NCBI RefSeq assembly: GCF_900103195.1
Contig: NZ_FMWU01000017.1
Span: 94,397 to 158,396 of the forward strand
Direction of reading: 5' to 3'
DNA from: Methylobacterium sp. UNC378MF
GTDB lineage: Bacteria; Pseudomonadota; Alphaproteobacteria; Rhizobiales; Beijerinckiaceae
Length of the DNA stretch: 64,000 nucleotides
A program made the translations under genes and the position numbers. The notes below the pieces were generated by a model. It did not search any database. It was given only the letters and a program-made list of their open reading frames with translations, and was not told the origin of the DNA. How positions within the stretch are numbered: the first letter of the stretch is position 1; the number at the start of each line of letters is the position of its first letter. Below, piece after piece: positions 52,464 to 61,652 of this stretch.

Positions 52464-53162
52464 TCAGCGGAGTTCGAGAACCAGGGCTGCGACGGCGGCG
52501 AACAGGGCTGCCGCCGCCACCGCGACGCCGATGAGGCGCGCGCGGGTTGTCCGCGTCGCCTTCGCGGGCGTTCCCTTCGCGGACGACATGGGCTCGGGCG
52601 GGGCCTCCGGGATGCGCCCCAGGGCCCGGAGCATCAGCGGCTCGATCGCCGCGTAGCCCGCCGGGCTCAGGTGAAGCCCGTCCGTCCCGTAGTCAGGTCG
52701 GAGTCCGCCGGTCTCGGTCGCCAGCACGGCGTGATAGTCGATGAACGTCGCGCCGTGTTCGTGGGCGTGGTCCCGGAGCCACGCGTTGACCGCCGCGATC
52801 ATGGCGGGCGCGTCCCGCACCTCCGGGTTCCACGGGATGCCGTCCACCGGCGTGAGCGAGCCGATCCAGGCCCTCACGCCCAGGACGCGGGCCTCGTCAA
52901 GCATGCCGGCCAGCGTCCGGCAGATCCCCTCGACCGAGACGAAGGCGCCCTCGTTGCGGCCGATATCGTTGACGCCGCACAGGAGATGCACACCCCAGGC
53001 CTCGGTCTCCGCGAGATCGCGGGCGAATCGCATCGTGATCCAGCGTGCCGTCTGGCCGGAGCCGCCGCGGGGGATGAGGTCGTAGGCCTCGAAGGTGCCG
53101 GCCCGGTGGAAGCCCCAGAGCTCCGTGATCGAGTCCCCGATGAAGACGATCGGTTCGGCCAT
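52464..53162 (-). CDS. SGNH/GDSL hydrolase with C-terminal membrane tail
   Basis: A 232-residue SGNH-fold esterase. Block I is IVFIGDSITELWGF, the glycine and asparagine blocks follow (RGGSGQTARW, CGVNDIGRNEG) and the catalytic pair is in TDGLHLSPAGYAAI. There is no N-terminal signal, but a basic stretch and a hydrophobic helix close the protein (RLIGVAVAAAALFAAVAALVLELR), as in a tail anchor. It lies three bases after another SGNH hydrolase on the same strand and abuts ilvD tail-to-tail. Confidence 0.85.
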   Translation of the reverse strand: MAEPIVFIGDSITELWGFHRAGTFEAYDLIPRGGSGQTARWITMRFARDLAETEAWGVHLLCGVNDIGRNEGAFVSVEGICRTLAGMLDEARVLGVRAWIGSLTPVDGIPWNPEVRDAPAMIAAVNAWLRDHAHEHGATFIDYHAVLATETGGLRPDYGTDGLHLSPAGYAAIEPLMLRALGRIPEAPPEPMSSAKGTPAKATRTTRARLIGVAVAAAALFAAVAALVLELR

Positions 53163-53165
53163 GGC

Positions 53166-54188
53166 TCAGGCGGGCGTCGCCGCCTCGATCACCTCGGTGA
53201 CTTCCGCCTGCAGGCGGTCCGCCATCACCTGGCGGCCCTCCGAGGTCACGTGGACGATGTCGGTGAACAGGGCGCGGCTATCGGCCTCGAACAGCCGGCT
53301 CAGATCCCGCGCCGCGAAGGCCCGATCGGCCGTGTCCAGCCGCCCCAGGATGCTCTCGAAGCGCTCGTACTGGCGGTCGAGATAGGCGAGGAACGCGCCG
53401 GACGCGGCCCCGCCCTCCGCGCCCGCGAGGGTCCCCTTGCGGACGACCGTCGGCTGCAGCAGAAACCGCACCGGCGCGCCGATCCCCGGCGCGAGCCGCG
53501 CGAGGCGCTTGAGCGCCAGTTCGAACTGCCGCACCACCTCCCATTCCCAGATGTCGGATTGCCAGTTCGTGAGCGCGCGCAGGTTCTCGAGGCGGTTGAA
53601 GATCATCGCCTGCAGGCCGTCATACGACAGGGCCTCCGCGTCGTCGGCGGACTTCCTCGGATCGAAGAAGTAATCGTACAGGCTCTCGTTCGCGAAGTGG
53701 TTGTAGGGGACGCCAGCCCGCGGATCGAAGCTCCAGGGCTGGAAGATGTCGGTGGCGCCGCCGACGATCAGGATGACGTCGGGCTGCAGATCCATCAGCC
53801 GCGTTGTGATCAGGGCGATCATCTGGTTCAGGCAGGCCGAGACCGCGCCGAAATTGTAGACCCGCGCGCCCGGACCGTGCGCCCGCTTCAACCCGGTCTC
53901 CAGCCGTCCAGGCACGGTGTCGGCGAAGACCTGCCCGTCGATCAAGGTGCTGTCGCCGACGACGAAGACCCGCAGCGTCTCGGATGGGGGCCGCGTATCG
54001 GCATGCACGTCGTTGCGGTACCCGAGGGCGTCGTAGCGCCAGCCCTGACCGGGCGCCTCGGTCAGCGGCTTGCCGGCGAAATGCGCGTAGGGCGCGGGAA
54101 ACCGGCTGTTCGCGTCGAAGTTCTGGAAGCTCTGCAGGAACTTCCGCCGTCGCGCGTCCGCGCTGTGGTCGGGCGGCCGGTGGGCCAT
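53166..54188 (-). CDS. SGNH/GDSL-type hydrolase, larger variant
   Basis: A 340-residue protein with block I as VFVVGDSTLIDGQVFADTVPG near residue 74, a mid-block YNFGAVSACLNQM, VILIVGGATDIFQPW (asparagine of block III replaced by Thr-Asp), and the catalytic histidine in DIVHVTSEGRQVMAD near the end. No signal peptide or membrane helix. The long central part (YNHFANESLYDYFFDPRK) is typical of SGNH proteins found near polysaccharide or modified-sugar genes. It is followed after 3 bp by the small SGNH gene and preceded by GDP-fucose synthase. Confidence 0.78.
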   Translation of the reverse strand: MAHRPPDHSADARRRKFLQSFQNFDANSRFPAPYAHFAGKPLTEAPGQGWRYDALGYRNDVHADTRPPSETLRVFVVGDSTLIDGQVFADTVPGRLETGLKRAHGPGARVYNFGAVSACLNQMIALITTRLMDLQPDVILIVGGATDIFQPWSFDPRAGVPYNHFANESLYDYFFDPRKSADDAEALSYDGLQAMIFNRLENLRALTNWQSDIWEWEVVRQFELALKRLARLAPGIGAPVRFLLQPTVVRKGTLAGAEGGAASGAFLAYLDRQYERFESILGRLDTADRAFAARDLSRLFEADSRALFTDIVHVTSEGRQVMADRLQAEVTEVIEAATPA

Positions 54189-54265
54189 GATCCGTCTCCT
54201 CCCCGGGCGGATGCCCGGTGGCTGTGCGATGGATGTTGAACCGAGCGGCGGGACGGAGAGCCCGC

Positions 54266-55237
54266 TCAGCTCCGCAGCGTCGTGTGGTTCTCCAGGAACC
54301 AGCCGTAGGTCTGGCGCAGCCCGTCTTCGAGAGCGATCTCGGGCCGCCAGCCCATGGCCTTAAGCCGCGAGACGTCCATCAGCTTGCGCGGCGTCCCGTC
54401 GGGCTTGGTGGCGTCGAATTCAAGCTGGCCCTCGTAGCCGATCACCTGGGCAAGCGCCTCGGCCAGCTGGCGGATTGTGCAATCCTCACCGGTGCCGACG
54501 TTGATGTGCGACAGGTCGGGACGCGTATTCGCGGCGTAGACCGCATCATCCATCTCCATCACGTAGACGCTGGCCCGCGCCATGTCGTCGACGTGCAGGA
54601 ACTCGCGCATCGCACGGCCGGTGCCCCAGACCGTGACCTTCGCCAGACCCTCCCGCTTCGCCTCGTGGAAGCGGCGCATCAGCGCCGGCAGGACGTGGGC
54701 GTTCTCGGGATGGAAGTTGTCGTTCGGCCCGTAAAGGTTCGTCGGCATGACGCTGCGATAGCGCCGCCCGTACTGGCGGTTGTAGCTCTCGCACATCTTG
54801 ATCCCCGCGATCTTGGCGATCGCGTAGGGCTCGTTGGTCGGCTCGAGCACCCCGGTCAGCAGGGCATCCTCGCGCATCGGCTGCGGGGCGAGCTTCGGGT
54901 AGATGCACGACGAGCCGAGGAACAGAAGCCGGTCGACGCCGTGCGTGTGCGCGGCGTCGATCAGGTTGGACTGGATCAGCAGGTTCTCGTGGATGAACTC
55001 GGCCGGGTAGGTGTTGTTGGCGTGGATGCCGCCGACACGCGCGGCGGCGAGGTAGACCTGATCGATGCGGTTCTCGGCGAAGAAGCGCCGGACAGCGGCC
55101 TGATCCAGAAGGTCGAGAGCCCGGCGGTCTGCCGTGAGGATCCGCTCGTGACCCAGCTCACGCAGGCGACGCACGATCGCCGAGCCCACCATGCCCCGAT
55201 GGCCCGCCACGAAAATGGTCTGACCTCGACCGTCCAT
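54266..55237 (-). CDS. fcl: GDP-L-fucose synthase
   Basis: A 323-residue NADP-dependent epimerase/reductase converting GDP-4-keto-6-deoxy-mannose to GDP-fucose. Features: FVAGHRGMVGSAIVRRL at the start, LAAARVGGIHANNTYPAEFI, catalytic serine in FLGSSCIYPKLA, YAIAK tyrosine and lysine in EPTNEPYAIAKIAGIKMCE, and PTNLYGPNDNFHPENAHVLPAL. Its usual partner GDP-mannose 4,6-dehydratase is not in the window. A long N-terminal extension to 55588 is not credible. It heads a leftward set with two SGNH hydrolases 77 bp downstream. Confidence 0.94.
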   Translation of the reverse strand: MDGRGQTIFVAGHRGMVGSAIVRRLRELGHERILTADRRALDLLDQAAVRRFFAENRIDQVYLAAARVGGIHANNTYPAEFIHENLLIQSNLIDAAHTHGVDRLLFLGSSCIYPKLAPQPMREDALLTGVLEPTNEPYAIAKIAGIKMCESYNRQYGRRYRSVMPTNLYGPNDNFHPENAHVLPALMRRFHEAKREGLAKVTVWGTGRAMREFLHVDDMARASVYVMEMDDAVYAANTRPDLSHINVGTGEDCTIRQLAEALAQVIGYEGQLEFDATKPDGTPRKLMDVSRLKAMGWRPEIALEDGLRQTYGWFLENHTTLRS

Positions 55238-55857
55238 CACGCGTTCGTTCCCTGCCGAAAGCTCGGATTTCCAAGCCCCTATAGCCCCTTTGCGGCGCGA
55301 TATCGCCGGGCAAACACGCGTTTTGTGAGGCGGGACAGGCTCCCCGAGTGGTCGCCGGCGGACCGAATCCCGCTGCAGCGCGAGTTCGATGTTGGCACAT
55401 CTAAAAGTTGCATATGGTTGCCTGGACAGTCGCCGCACCGCGTTCCTGCTCACAAAGCAATCGATGTCGAGGCTGTTCCGGAAACGCGCTTCGCCGTGCA
55501 GCTTTGGTGATCGGGATCGTTCTCCGGCGGATTCGTGGCCTTGCCGTTGTCGGCAACGTGCCCCGTGGCGTCTCAGCCTGTCGTGCATGCGACGTCGATG
55601 GCGGACGGACTACTGCTCTGCACCGCTTCCGGCGGTGTTCGACTAGGGGTCGTCTCGAATCGGTTGTTGGTCTCACCGTGGGGCATCGGCTCAGGACTGC
55701 CTGCGCCCGAGACGGAGTGACCGTTGGCGTTGCCAAGACCTGCGACGGCGACGTTCGGGCCGGTCTGGCCGGCGCATTCTGAACAACGCACATAGGAGAC
55801 GCCGTCAAACGCATTTCGGTCTTGCGCGCCGTGAAAGGGAGGCGGTAGTGTCAAGCA
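55238..55857. promoter_or_regulatory. Divergent intergenic region between fcl and crtI
   Basis: 620 bp with several short overlapping open frames on both strands, none with a believable start or protein. It carries the promoters for fcl (leftward) and crtI (rightward). The only marked sequence I find is the TGT-N12-ACA site at the crtI start; I found no second copy of that spacing here. Confidence 0.45.
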
Positions 55858-55868
55858 ATGCTGACACT
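55847..55868. promoter_or_regulatory. PpsR/CrtJ-type TGT-N12-ACA palindrome overlapping the crtI start
   Basis: AGTGTCA and TGACACT form a perfect 7-bp inverted repeat with an eight-base spacer, containing the TGT-N12-ACA consensus of the PpsR/CrtJ repressors that control photosynthesis and carotenoid genes in purple bacteria. The ATG at 55858 lies within the spacer. A bound repressor would block early transcription. The link is inference from the motif. Confidence 0.5.
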
Positions 55869-57381
55869 CGCGGTCGACCAAAAGATTGCGCAAAAGATCG
55901 ATCGGCGCCCGCATGCCCTCGTGGTCGGCTCGGGCTTCGGCGGCCTTGCCGCGGCAGTCCGGCTCGGTGCGCGGGGCTACCGTGTGACCGTGCTCGAACG
56001 CCTGACGCAGCCGGGGGGGCGTGCGAGAGTCCACCGGCAGGACGGGTTCACCTTCGACGCCGGTCCGACCATCGTCACGGCGCCGCAGCTCTTCGAGGAG
56101 CTGTGGCAGTTGGCCGGTCGCCGGCTCTCAGACGATGTGATGCTTGTGCCGATGGATCCGTTCTACCGGATCCGCTTCGCCGACGGCACATCCTTCGCCT
56201 ATAGCGGCGACGTGGACCGCATGCGTGCCGAGGTGGCGCGCTTCGCGCCGGACGATGTCGCGGGCTACGATCGTTTCATGGCCCACAGCCGTGCCGTCTG
56301 CCGGATCGGCTTCGAGCAACTCGGTCACGTGCCCTTCGGCAGTGTCGGTTCGATGCTGAAGATCGCGCCCGACCTGCTGCGCCTTTCCGGACACCGGTCC
56401 GTCCACGACGTGGTGGCGCGCTTCATCCGCGACGAGCGGCTGCGGACAGTGTTCAGCTTCCATCCGCTGCTGATCGGCGGCAACCCGTTTCGAGCCAGCG
56501 CCATCTATTGCCTTATCGCCGACCTCGAGCGGCGCTGGGGCGTCCACTTCGCGATGGGCGGAACGGGGCAACTGGTCGACGGGCTGGTGCGGCTGATCCG
56601 GTCCCAGGGCGGCCGCCTGCGCCTCGGCGTCGAGGTTACGCGCATCCGGGTGGAGGCGGGCGCGGCCACGGGCGTGGACCTGACGAGCGGCGAGACGATC
56701 GCCGCCGACCTTGTGGTCTCCAATGCCGACTCGGCCGTGACGCATGCGCGTCTGCTGCCCGAGGCGCAGCGCTGGAGTTCGGGCCGGTTCCAGCGCGCCC
56801 GCTCATCGATGGGGCTGTTCGTCTGGTACTTCGGCACCAGCCGGCGCTTTCCGAAGGTGGATCACCACACGATCCTGCTCGGGCCGCGATATCGCGACCT
56901 GCTGGCCGACATCTTCGACCGCAAGGTGCTGGCCGAGGATGCGAGTCTGTACCTCCACCGGCCGACCGCCACCGATCCAAGCCTTGCGCCCCCGGGATGC
57001 GACGCCTTCTACGTACTGGCACCGGTTCCGAACCTCGCCGGCGGCCAGGATTGGCACGCCCTCGCCGAACCATATCGGCGCCGGATCGCCGCCATGCTGG
57101 AAGAGAGCGTATTGCCCGGCCTGTCGGAGGCCATCGTGACCTCGAAGGTCACGACCCCGCTCGATTTCCAGGACGATTTCCTCAGCTACCGGGGTTCGGG
57201 CTTCGGCCTGGAGCCGGTGCTGACCCAATCGGCTTGGTTCCGCCCGCACAATCGGTCGAGCAGCATCCGCAACCTCTACTTAGTCGGCGCCGGGACGCAT
57301 CCGGGCGCAGGCCTGCCCGGGGTCCTCTCCTCCGCCCGTATCCTCGACAGCGTGGTCCCCGATGCCCGCGTTACCGCCTGA
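55858..57381 (+). CDS. crtI: Phytoene desaturase CrtI
   Basis: A 507-residue FAD-dependent desaturase making neurosporene or lycopene from phytoene at the membrane. The dinucleotide motif is ALVVGSGFGGLAAAVRLGARGYRVTVLER (about 20-48), followed by GGRARVHRQDGFTFDAGPTI, and the bacterial-type phytoene dehydrogenase signature NLYLVGAGTHPGAGLPGVLSSARI closes the protein. It overlaps crtB by 20 bp, so the two enzymes are made together. Confidence 0.95.
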   Translation: MLTLAVDQKIAQKIDRRPHALVVGSGFGGLAAAVRLGARGYRVTVLERLTQPGGRARVHRQDGFTFDAGPTIVTAPQLFEELWQLAGRRLSDDVMLVPMDPFYRIRFADGTSFAYSGDVDRMRAEVARFAPDDVAGYDRFMAHSRAVCRIGFEQLGHVPFGSVGSMLKIAPDLLRLSGHRSVHDVVARFIRDERLRTVFSFHPLLIGGNPFRASAIYCLIADLERRWGVHFAMGGTGQLVDGLVRLIRSQGGRLRLGVEVTRIRVEAGAATGVDLTSGETIAADLVVSNADSAVTHARLLPEAQRWSSGRFQRARSSMGLFVWYFGTSRRFPKVDHHTILLGPRYRDLLADIFDRKVLAEDASLYLHRPTATDPSLAPPGCDAFYVLAPVPNLAGGQDWHALAEPYRRRIAAMLEESVLPGLSEAIVTSKVTTPLDFQDDFLSYRGSGFGLEPVLTQSAWFRPHNRSSSIRNLYLVGAGTHPGAGLPGVLSSARILDSVVPDARVTA

Positions 57382-58432
57382 ATTTGCCGCTGCGGCCGAC
57401 CGGACTGCCTGCCGCGTCGCGATCCGGGCCGGCTCGAAGAGCTTCTTCGCGGCCGGTCAGCTGCTGCCGGGCGATGTGCGCGAGGCCGCCTACGGCCTCT
57501 ACGCCTTCTGCCGCCTCTCGGATGACCTCGTCGACGACGCGGCCGACCCGGCCGAGCGTCGCCGCGCAGTGGTGCGGCTCGAGACACGGATCGGCCAAGC
57601 CTATGCGGGCCAGCCAGCCGACGCGCCTGCCGATCGCGCCTTCTCCGAGATCGTCGCCACTTACGCGATCCCGGAGGCGCTGCCGCGCGCACTGATCGAG
57701 GGCTTCGCCTGGGATGCCGAGGGCCGGCGCTACGCCGATCTCGGGGCATTGCACGCGTATGCGGCCAGGGTGGCGGGTTCCGTCGGAGCGATGATGGCCC
57801 TGGTCATGGGCACCCGCACACCCGACGCCCTGGCCCGCGCCTGTGATCTCGGCGCAGCGATGCAGTTAACCAACATCGCGCGCGATGTCGGCGAGGATGC
57901 CCGGATGGGTCGCCTCTATCTGCCGCTGGATTGGATGCGGGCGGCCGGGCTGGATCCCGATGCGTTCCTTGCCGATCCACGGCCGAGCCCTGCTCTGGCC
58001 GACGTGGTGGCCCGCCTGCTCGCCGAGGCGGAGCGACTCTATGCCCGCGCGGAGGCGGGAATCTCGGCGCTGCCCGGCGGCTGTCGGGCCTCGATTCGGG
58101 CAGCCAGTTTGATTTACGCCGAAATCGGCCTGGTGGTGGCCGCGCATGGCTACGATTCGGTTCGCCGTCGCGCACGGGTCAGAACCCCGCGGAAGTTCGC
58201 CCTGATCGCCCGCGCAATCCGCACGCCTGCGGGAGCGCTGGGCCTCGGCGCGCCGCCGCTTCCCGAGGCGGCCTTCCTGATCGAGGCCGTAGCACGCGAA
58301 TCCTCCCTGCCGATGCGCCAGCGTCCGGCTCTGCGGCCCTGGTGGCACGTGAGTGGCCGCGTCGTGCACGTCCTCGACTTGATCGAGCGGATGCGTGAAC
58401 GCGAGGCGTTCGGCCGTTCGGCGCCGTCCTGA
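57362..58432 (+). CDS. crtB: Phytoene synthase CrtB
   Basis: A 356-residue prenyl synthase joining two geranylgeranyl diphosphates to phytoene, the first carotenoid step. The two aspartate-rich motifs are present: RLSDDLVDDAAD at 52-62 and NIARDVGEDARMGRLYLP at 171-188. The start lies inside the crtI 3' end. No other crt gene is adjacent; the downstream neighbour is convergent. Confidence 0.95.
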   Translation: MPALPPEFAAAADRTACRVAIRAGSKSFFAAGQLLPGDVREAAYGLYAFCRLSDDLVDDAADPAERRRAVVRLETRIGQAYAGQPADAPADRAFSEIVATYAIPEALPRALIEGFAWDAEGRRYADLGALHAYAARVAGSVGAMMALVMGTRTPDALARACDLGAAMQLTNIARDVGEDARMGRLYLPLDWMRAAGLDPDAFLADPRPSPALADVVARLLAEAERLYARAEAGISALPGGCRASIRAASLIYAEIGLVVAAHGYDSVRRRARVRTPRKFALIARAIRTPAGALGLGAPPLPEAAFLIEAVARESSLPMRQRPALRPWWHVSGRVVHVLDLIERMREREAFGRSAPS

Positions 58433-58611
58433 TTGGTCGAGTGCGGTCTCGCTGAGCGATCAGCCAATCACCGCCTGGTGCGGATCCAGGGCCGACGTTC
58501 ATCACAAACAGCCTCTGCTGCGGACAGGGCGAGCCGGGCCTCTGACGTATCCGAGATGGGCAATTCCGTCTGCGTCCGATCTCAGGCGCCGATCGGATCC
58601 TTCGCCGGCCC

Positions 58612-59484
58612 CTAGCGAGCGGCCTGCACTGAAGCAACGTCACCCTCCAAGAGGCACCCGACCGGGCGCCCCTCGGCGAAACCGAGCCGTACCCGGATTT
58701 CCGACAGGCGGCCCATGGCCCGCCCCTGCAGGATCCGGATCGGGCGGTCATCCGCGGCGATGAGACCGTCCTGCAGCAGCCCGAAGGCCAAGGCCGCCGC
58801 GGCGATCCCCGTGGCGGCATCCTCGGGATAGCCTGAGGCGCGGGGGAATTGCCGCGCCTCGAACAGGCGCGCCGGCCCGTCCAGCACGGCATAGGGGTAG
58901 AGCCCGGTCGAACCGATCCGCGCGCATGCCGCCTCGACAGCGTCGCCGGTGGGCGCGAGGGCGTTGAGCGCGGCCGTATCGCGCATCGGCACGAGGGTCT
59001 TGACCCGCGACGTCACGGCATTGTGGACCGGCCGCGCAGCGAGAGCGTCAGGCCCGATTCTAAGCGCCGCGCAGACGTCGGCTCTTTGCGCGTCCCCGAG
59101 GGGACGAACACGCCCAACCGGCTGCGTGATCGCGACACTCCACGCCTCCGCGCCGCGCGGCGTTAGGAAGCCCGTCACCGAGCCACTTGCGGTCGCGATC
59201 CGCACCGGCGAGCTCGGCAGCCGACCTTCGCGGGCCAGAACCCACAGAACGCCGATGGTGGCGTGGGCACACATCTCCATCTCGTGATTCGGGACGAAGA
59301 AGCGCAGGCGCAGGTCATGGTCCGGATCATCGGGCGGCAGCGCGAAGCCCGATTCGTGGCCGTAACGCCGGGCGATGTCCCGCATGGCCCCCGCGTCGAG
59401 CCCCTGCGCGTCGGAGACGACCGGGCAGGGATTTCCGCCCGCGCCCGCATGCGTGAAGACGTCGACTATCGTCACGGCGTGCAT
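58612..59484 (-). CDS. PhzF-family protein (isomerase/epimerase-like)
   Basis: A 290-residue protein with the two-lobed diaminopimelate-epimerase-like fold of PhzF. Family marks: VDVFTHAGAGGNPCPVV at the start, the catalytic glutamate in RRYGHESGFALPP near 45, FFVPNHEMEMCAHATIGVLWVL and the GYPEDAATGIAAAALAFGLL region in the second lobe. PhzF proteins isomerise small acids; most members have no known substrate and no phenazine genes are nearby. It lies 10 bp after hemC on the same strand. Confidence 0.9.
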   Translation of the reverse strand: MHAVTIVDVFTHAGAGGNPCPVVSDAQGLDAGAMRDIARRYGHESGFALPPDDPDHDLRLRFFVPNHEMEMCAHATIGVLWVLAREGRLPSSPVRIATASGSVTGFLTPRGAEAWSVAITQPVGRVRPLGDAQRADVCAALRIGPDALAARPVHNAVTSRVKTLVPMRDTAALNALAPTGDAVEAACARIGSTGLYPYAVLDGPARLFEARQFPRASGYPEDAATGIAAAALAFGLLQDGLIAADDRPIRILQGRAMGRLSEIRVRLGFAEGRPVGCLLEGDVASVQAAR

Positions 59485-59494
59485 AAGCCCGGTC

Positions 59495-60418
59495 TCACTG
59501 CAGGTGGCGGGTATACGTGTCGCCGGCCGCTGCCTTCAGGGCAGCTCCGGCCTCCCGGCCGATCCGCTCCGCATCCGTCGCAGGCCCCTGTCGGGAGGCC
59601 GACCAGTGGCGGCTGCCATCGGGCAGGAACAGCAAGCCGTCGATCCGCAGAAGGTCGCCGTCGATCTGTGCAAGGGCTGCGATCGGAGTCCGGCAGGATC
59701 CGTCGAGTTCCGCGAGCAGCGCCCGCTCGGCCGACACCGCGATGGTGGTCCGCTCACAGGCAATGGGCACCAGGAGGTTGCGGATCACCGGGTCATCCGA
59801 GCGGCATTCGATGCCCAGGGCGCCCTGGGCCACGGCCGGTAGCATCTCCTCGACCGAGAGCACGCTGCGCGCCATGCTCTCCAGGCCGAGACGCTGCAGG
59901 CCCGCCAGGGCGAGGAGCGTGGCGTCGCACTCTCCGGCCTCGAGCTTCCGCATCCGCGTGTTGGCGTTGCCCCGCAGCGGGACCACCCGGAGATCGGGTC
60001 GCCGCATCAGGACCTGCGCGCCGCGGCGGAGCGACGAGGTCCCGACCCGTGCGCCCGTGGGCAGCCCCGCCAGGCCGTCGGCGTGCGGCGACAGGAACGC
60101 GTCTCGCGGGTCATCACGCTCAAGGATGCAGGCGATGGTGAGGCCGTCGGGCAGCCAGGTCTCCACATCCTTCATGGAATGCACGGCGACGTCGACCTCG
60201 CCGGCGAACAGCGCCTGTTCCAGTTCCTTGGTGAACAAACCTTTCCCGCCGATCTCGGAGAGGGGCCGGTCCAGGATCTTGTCGGCCACGGTGGTGACGA
60301 CCACCAATTCCGTCTCCAGGCCCGGATTGGCCGCCACGATCCGGTCGCGGACCATCCCGGTCTGCGCAAGCGCCATCGGGGAGCCGCGGGTGCCGATGCG
60401 CAGGGGGCGGTTCAACAT
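59495..60418 (-). CDS. hemC: Porphobilinogen deaminase (hydroxymethylbilane synthase)
   Basis: A 307-residue enzyme polymerising four porphobilinogens to hydroxymethylbilane on the route to heme, bacteriochlorophyll and cobalamin. RIGTRGSPMALAQT opens it, catalytic Asp84 is in DVAVHSMKD, the arginine-rich substrate loops are LRRG and LRGNANTRMRKLE, and the dipyrromethane cofactor is carried by Cys242 in ELDGSCRTPIAAL. Numbering matches the E. coli enzyme closely. A hairpin-forming inverted repeat lies 41 bp upstream. Confidence 0.96.
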   Translation of the reverse strand: MLNRPLRIGTRGSPMALAQTGMVRDRIVAANPGLETELVVVTTVADKILDRPLSEIGGKGLFTKELEQALFAGEVDVAVHSMKDVETWLPDGLTIACILERDDPRDAFLSPHADGLAGLPTGARVGTSSLRRGAQVLMRRPDLRVVPLRGNANTRMRKLEAGECDATLLALAGLQRLGLESMARSVLSVEEMLPAVAQGALGIECRSDDPVIRNLLVPIACERTTIAVSAERALLAELDGSCRTPIAALAQIDGDLLRIDGLLFLPDGSRHWSASRQGPATDAERIGREAGAALKAAAGDTYTRHLQ

Positions 60419-60458
60419 CTGGTTCCGGATCGCTTCGCTGGACGAGACAAAGCCTTAT

Positions 60459-60491
60459 AGACCGAGCGCGGCGTCAGGCCACGCTCGGTCT
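60459..60491. other. Inverted repeat upstream of hemC
   Basis: Exact 10-bp arms AGACCGAGCG and CGCTCGGTCT with a 13-base spacer lie in the 185-bp divergent gap between hemC and the metallophosphoesterase gene. It could be an operator, a leader hairpin, or a terminator for an unseen transcript. No known regulator motif fits it well. Confidence 0.45.
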
Positions 60492-60603
60492 TCCGGTTCC
60501 GGAACGCGGTCCCGCGGACGTGAAATCCGCTCCGCCCCGCTTTCGCCGGACTGCGCGCCTAGCGGGACGCCCACCATTCGAAGGGTCAACAGGTCTCATC
60601 GCG

Positions 60604-61524
60604 ATGCTGATCATGCCGAGCCGACGGCAGTTCCTGACCGGGCTCGGTGCGGGTGCCGGCCTCACGGCCGCAACGGGCGTCTACGCCTTCGATGTCGAGC
60701 CACTGCACCGGCTGGTGGTGACGTCCTACGCGCCGGCGCTGCCGCACTGGGATCCGGCTTTGCGCATGCGGGTCGCGGTACTGGCGGATTTCCACATCTG
60801 CGAGCCGTACATGCCCTTCGACCGGGTCGCGGAGATCGTCGCGGCGACGAACGCCCTCGAGCCCGATCTGGTGCTGCTGCTCGGCGACTATCCGGCCGGC
60901 AGGATCGCGTGGCGCAAGCTACCACTCGACCAATTCGCCCGGATGATGACGGAGCTCAAGGCACCGCTCGGCACGCACGCGATCCTCGGCAACCACGATT
61001 GGTGGGACGACCATGCCGTTCAGAGGTCCGGCCGCGGCGTGCCGGCGGTCCGGCGCCTTCTGGAGGCGCAGGGCATTCCGGTTCTGGAAAACCACGCGGT
61101 GCGCCTCGTGAAGGACGGACGGCCTTTCTGGCTCGCCGGTCTCGGCGACCAGCAGCCATTCTTTAACGCCTGGAGCACGTTCAGCCTGGCCGATCTGCCG
61201 CGGACGCTGGAGGCGATCACGGATGCGGCGCCCGTGATCCTGATGGCGCACGAGCCCGATATCTTCGTCTCCGTGCCCGACCGCGTCTCGCTGACGCTCG
61301 CCGGGCACACCCACGGTGGCCAGATCCGCCTATTCGGCCACGCGCCCGCGATCCGAAAGGTGCAAGGACACGACTACTCCTACGGCCACGTCATTCAGGA
61401 CGGCCGCCACATGATCGTCTCGGGAGGCTTCGGGATGAGCCGGATCCCGGTGCGGATGGGCGTTCCGCCGGAGATCGTCCTCCTCGATCTGGGGAGAGCG
61501 GACACGTCGCCGACCGCCACCTGA
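60604..61524 (+). CDS. Metallophosphoesterase, Tat-exported, YaeI/YkuE-like
   Basis: A 306-residue calcineurin-type phosphoesterase with all motifs: LADFHICEPY, LLLGDYPAG, ILGNHDWW, LMAHEPD and AGHTHGGQI, binding two metals. The N-terminus has a twin-arginine signal, MPSRRQFLTGLGAGAGLTA, so it is probably folded before export. YaeI-type relatives cleave lipid A precursor UDP-diacylglucosamine in some bacteria (weak analogy). The ATG at 60604 or at 60613 may be the true start. Confidence 0.88.
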   Translation: MLIMPSRRQFLTGLGAGAGLTAATGVYAFDVEPLHRLVVTSYAPALPHWDPALRMRVAVLADFHICEPYMPFDRVAEIVAATNALEPDLVLLLGDYPAGRIAWRKLPLDQFARMMTELKAPLGTHAILGNHDWWDDHAVQRSGRGVPAVRRLLEAQGIPVLENHAVRLVKDGRPFWLAGLGDQQPFFNAWSTFSLADLPRTLEAITDAAPVILMAHEPDIFVSVPDRVSLTLAGHTHGGQIRLFGHAPAIRKVQGHDYSYGHVIQDGRHMIVSGGFGMSRIPVRMGVPPEIVLLDLGRADTSPTAT

Positions 61525-61652
61525 GCGCCGAGCAGCCGAGACTGATTGAAATACAGTCCGGCAGCACACAAGAAAACGGCCTTCGATACCTTTAATACTA
61601 TGACGGCGGCGTGTAGTTGGAAGGCATTCGCTCCAGTTTGACACTGTGAGAG

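Noticed and set aside
55401..55814. Overlapping open frames in the fcl-crtI gap
   Set aside because: Several frames on both strands overlap, with low-complexity content and no start signals.
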